DNA from: Sphingomonas insulae
Lineage (GTDB): Bacteria; Pseudomonadota; Alphaproteobacteria; Sphingomonadales; Sphingomonadaceae
DNA: 64,000 nt
NCBI RefSeq assembly: GCF_010450875.1
Contig: NZ_CP048422.1
Location: forward strand, 3,011,001-3,075,000
Direction of reading: 5' to 3'
Shown here one piece after another: positions 62,524 through 64,000 of this stretch (position 1 is its first letter; each line of letters opens with the position of its first letter). The notes beneath the pieces are model-generated. The model saw only the letters and a list, made by a program, of their open reading frames with translations. It made no database searches and was not told the DNA's origin. A program made the translations under genes and the position numbers.

Positions 62524-63480
62524 ATGAGCCAGGGACTGACCGCCCGCATTCGCGAGAACATCGTCCTGTACGGCGCGCTCGCCGCCAACCTTGGCATCGG
62601 CGTCGCCAAGTTCGTGGCGGCGGGTATCACCGGGTCATCGTCGATGCTGACCGAGGGCGTGCACAGCTGCGTCGACAGCGGCAACCAGATCCTGCTGCTG
62701 TACGGCCAGCACCGGGCGAAGCGCCAGCCGGATGTCGTCCACCCCTTCGGCTATGGCCGCGAACTGTATTTCTGGGCGTTCGTAGTCGCCATCCTCATCT
62801 TCGCGGTCGGCGCCGGCGTGTCGATGTACGAAGGCTATGTCCACATCATCGAGCCGGAAGAGCTGGCGGATCCGCTGGTCAACTATATCGTGCTGGCCAT
62901 CGCCTTCGCCCTGGAAGGAAGCTCGTGGTTCATCGCCATGCGGGAATTTCGCAAGGCCAAGGGCGATACCGGCTGGTGGCGCGCGATCCGGCAGAGCAAG
63001 GACCCTGCCGGCTTCATCGTCCTGTTCGAGGATTCGGCAGCGCTTGCCGGGCTCGTCATCGCCGGCATCGGCGTGTGGGCAAGCCATGCCTTCGCCGATC
63101 CGCGCATCGACGGCGTCGCCTCTATGGCGATCGGCCTGATCCTCGGGCTGGTGGCCGTCCTCCTCGCGCGTGAAGCGAAGGGGCTGCTGATCGGCGAGCG
63201 CGCGAATCCGCAGGTGGTCGAGACGGTCCGCGGCATCGTCGCCGCCCATCCGGCGATCACCCACGTCAACCACGTCCGGACGATCCACACCGCGCCCGAT
63301 GCAATCTTCGTGGCGGTCAGCGCGGATTTCGACGATGCCATCACGATGGGCGATGCGGAGACGATGATCGAGCAAATGGAAGACAGCCTGCGCGCGGCGG
63401 TTCCGACCTTGAGCTCGATCTACATCCGCCCGGAAAAGCGGGAGAATGCAGCGACGTTGGCGACCATCGACACGCCGTGA
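62524..63480 (+). CDS. Cation diffusion facilitator transporter (ZnT9-like)
   Basis: 318 residues with six membrane helices. SSMLTEGVHSCVDSGNQILLLYGQHRAKRQPDVVHPFGYGRELYFW is the signature of the SLC30A9-like branch. The metal site is HSCVD in helix II and EDSAA in helix V, where other CDF proteins have HxxxD. GERANPQVVETVRGIVAAHPAI begins the cytoplasmic C-terminal domain. Such proteins export Zn or other divalent metals by proton exchange. Metal specificity is not evident from the sequence. Confidence 0.9.
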   Translation: MSQGLTARIRENIVLYGALAANLGIGVAKFVAAGITGSSSMLTEGVHSCVDSGNQILLLYGQHRAKRQPDVVHPFGYGRELYFWAFVVAILIFAVGAGVSMYEGYVHIIEPEELADPLVNYIVLAIAFALEGSSWFIAMREFRKAKGDTGWWRAIRQSKDPAGFIVLFEDSAALAGLVIAGIGVWASHAFADPRIDGVASMAIGLILGLVAVLLAREAKGLLIGERANPQVVETVRGIVAAHPAITHVNHVRTIHTAPDAIFVAVSADFDDAITMGDAETMIEQMEDSLRAAVPTLSSIYIRPEKRENAATLATIDTP

Positions 63481-63534
63481 AGCCCCCTACGACGGGCTTT
63501 CGAATCGCGACCGATGCAGGTACCATCCTGCGCC

Positions 63535-64000
63535 ATGCACCGCCTGATCCTGCGCCCGTTGCTCGCCGCCACGCTGCTCGCCTGTTCCATGGTCGCGGCG
63601 GTGCCCGCCTGGGCTGCGGTGACGATCACCTTCTGGAGCCACGAACTCGGCAACAGCTTTCCGCACGCGTTCTTCACGCTGCGCGGGACCCCGGACGCGG
63701 GCGGCGCGCCGGTCGACGTCAACTACGGGTTCACGGCCAAGGCGATCTCGCCGAAGCTGCTGATGGGAACAGTCGCCGGCCGGCTGGACATCTCAAAGCC
63801 CGGTTACATCGCGGGCAGCGACGCTCAGTTCGCGATGGTGTTGAGCGACGCCCAATATGCGCAGGTGCTGACGCTGATCGCTGCCTGGGACGAAAAGACC
63901 GGTGACGGCCACTACAATCTGAACGCTCGCAATTGCGTCCATTTCGTCAAGGAAGCGGCGCGCATCGCCGGCCTTTCCGGGCTCGACCAGCCGACGCTGA
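63535..64000 (+). CDS. Secreted papain-like hypothetical protein, 3' end missing
   Basis: The frame from the ATG at 63535 is open to the right edge; 155 residues are visible. It starts with a signal peptide (HRLILRPLLAATLLACSMVAAVPAWA), followed by VTITFWSHELGNSFPHAFFTLRG and, near the end, YNLNARNCVHFVKEAARIAGL. A His followed about 100 residues later by an N-C-x-x-F motif resembles circularly permuted papain-like (NlpC/LRAT-type or DUF4105-type) enzymes. It should be periplasmic. The family cannot be named firmly from the part in view. Another frame beginning at 63477 is a shadow. Confidence 0.65.
   Translation, partial: MHRLILRPLLAATLLACSMVAAVPAWAAVTITFWSHELGNSFPHAFFTLRGTPDAGGAPVDVNYGFTAKAISPKLLMGTVAGRLDISKPGYIAGSDAQFAMVLSDAQYAQVLTLIAAWDEKTGDGHYNLNARNCVHFVKEAARIAGLSGLDQPTL

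Overview
The window is high-GC, gene-dense alphaproteobacterial chromosome, most likely a sphingomonad (Sphingomonas or a close relative). The evidence is CtrA with a TTAA-N7-TTAA box in front of its gene, a YlxR-L7Ae fusion beside infB, candidate EcfG-type (general stress response) promoters, an HWE-family kinase, a non-phosphorylating L-rhamnose route of the type described in Sphingomonas, and several REP-like repeat families in the gaps. I see no rRNA, tRNA, CRISPR array, prophage or classical insertion sequence. The first gene (a thioesterase) and the last (a secreted papain-like protein) are cut by the window edges.

Layout. 1-3133: two thioesterases, a shikimate-dehydrogenase-family enzyme, and a PQQ-type sugar dehydrogenase. 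3185-16586: the conserved translation and RNA operon rimP-nusA-(tautomerase)-ylxR-infB-rbfA-truB-rpsO-pnp. It is interrupted by a GIY-YIG gene framed by inverted repeats, and by a coupled vapB-vapC-tdk block plus a site-2 protease. 16815-18854: a Crp/Fnr-like regulator coupled to an HWE histidine kinase, then a small protein. 18915-30179: a divergent carbon-use locus. Leftward are rhmD, a diketo-acid hydrolase, an SDR, a lactonase, rhaT, a GH43 enzyme and an esterase (L-rhamnose uptake and catabolism to pyruvate plus L-lactate). Rightward are lutABC (L-lactate oxidation) and an IclR regulator. The two arms make metabolic sense together: one makes L-lactate and the other consumes it.

30370-44250: an AI-2E-type permease, ctrA, a ParD-like/map pair, an amidohydrolase, threonine dehydratase, a small exported protein, bpt, a SleB-like cell-wall hydrolase, a large catalase, and a three-gene cluster (ATP-grasp, alpha-E, transglutaminase-like) whose transglutaminase has Ser in place of the catalytic Cys. 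44361-50873: DsbD/ScsB-like reductase, a Thr-type alkaline phosphatase, a beta-helix protein and a CPA2 antiporter. 50997-56962: a methionine-cycle operon led by an ArsR-methyltransferase regulator (SahR-like), with a perfect 22-bp palindrome upstream, then metF and metH split into two genes. 57028-64000: two lipoproteins, an aldo/keto reductase, isocitrate lyase with its ScfR/RamB-like regulator, and a ZnT9-like cation transporter.

Regulatory signals that stand out are a perfect GGAAC-N16-CGTT promoter in front of the small exported protein, with one-mismatch versions before katE and the lipoprotein pair; the ctrA autoregulatory box; palindromic operators at vapBC, the parD-like gene and the arsR-metF-metH operon; and several strong hairpins. 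At least four repeat families occupy the gaps, and one copy appears to be interrupted by a 62-64 nt element that folds as a three-way junction.
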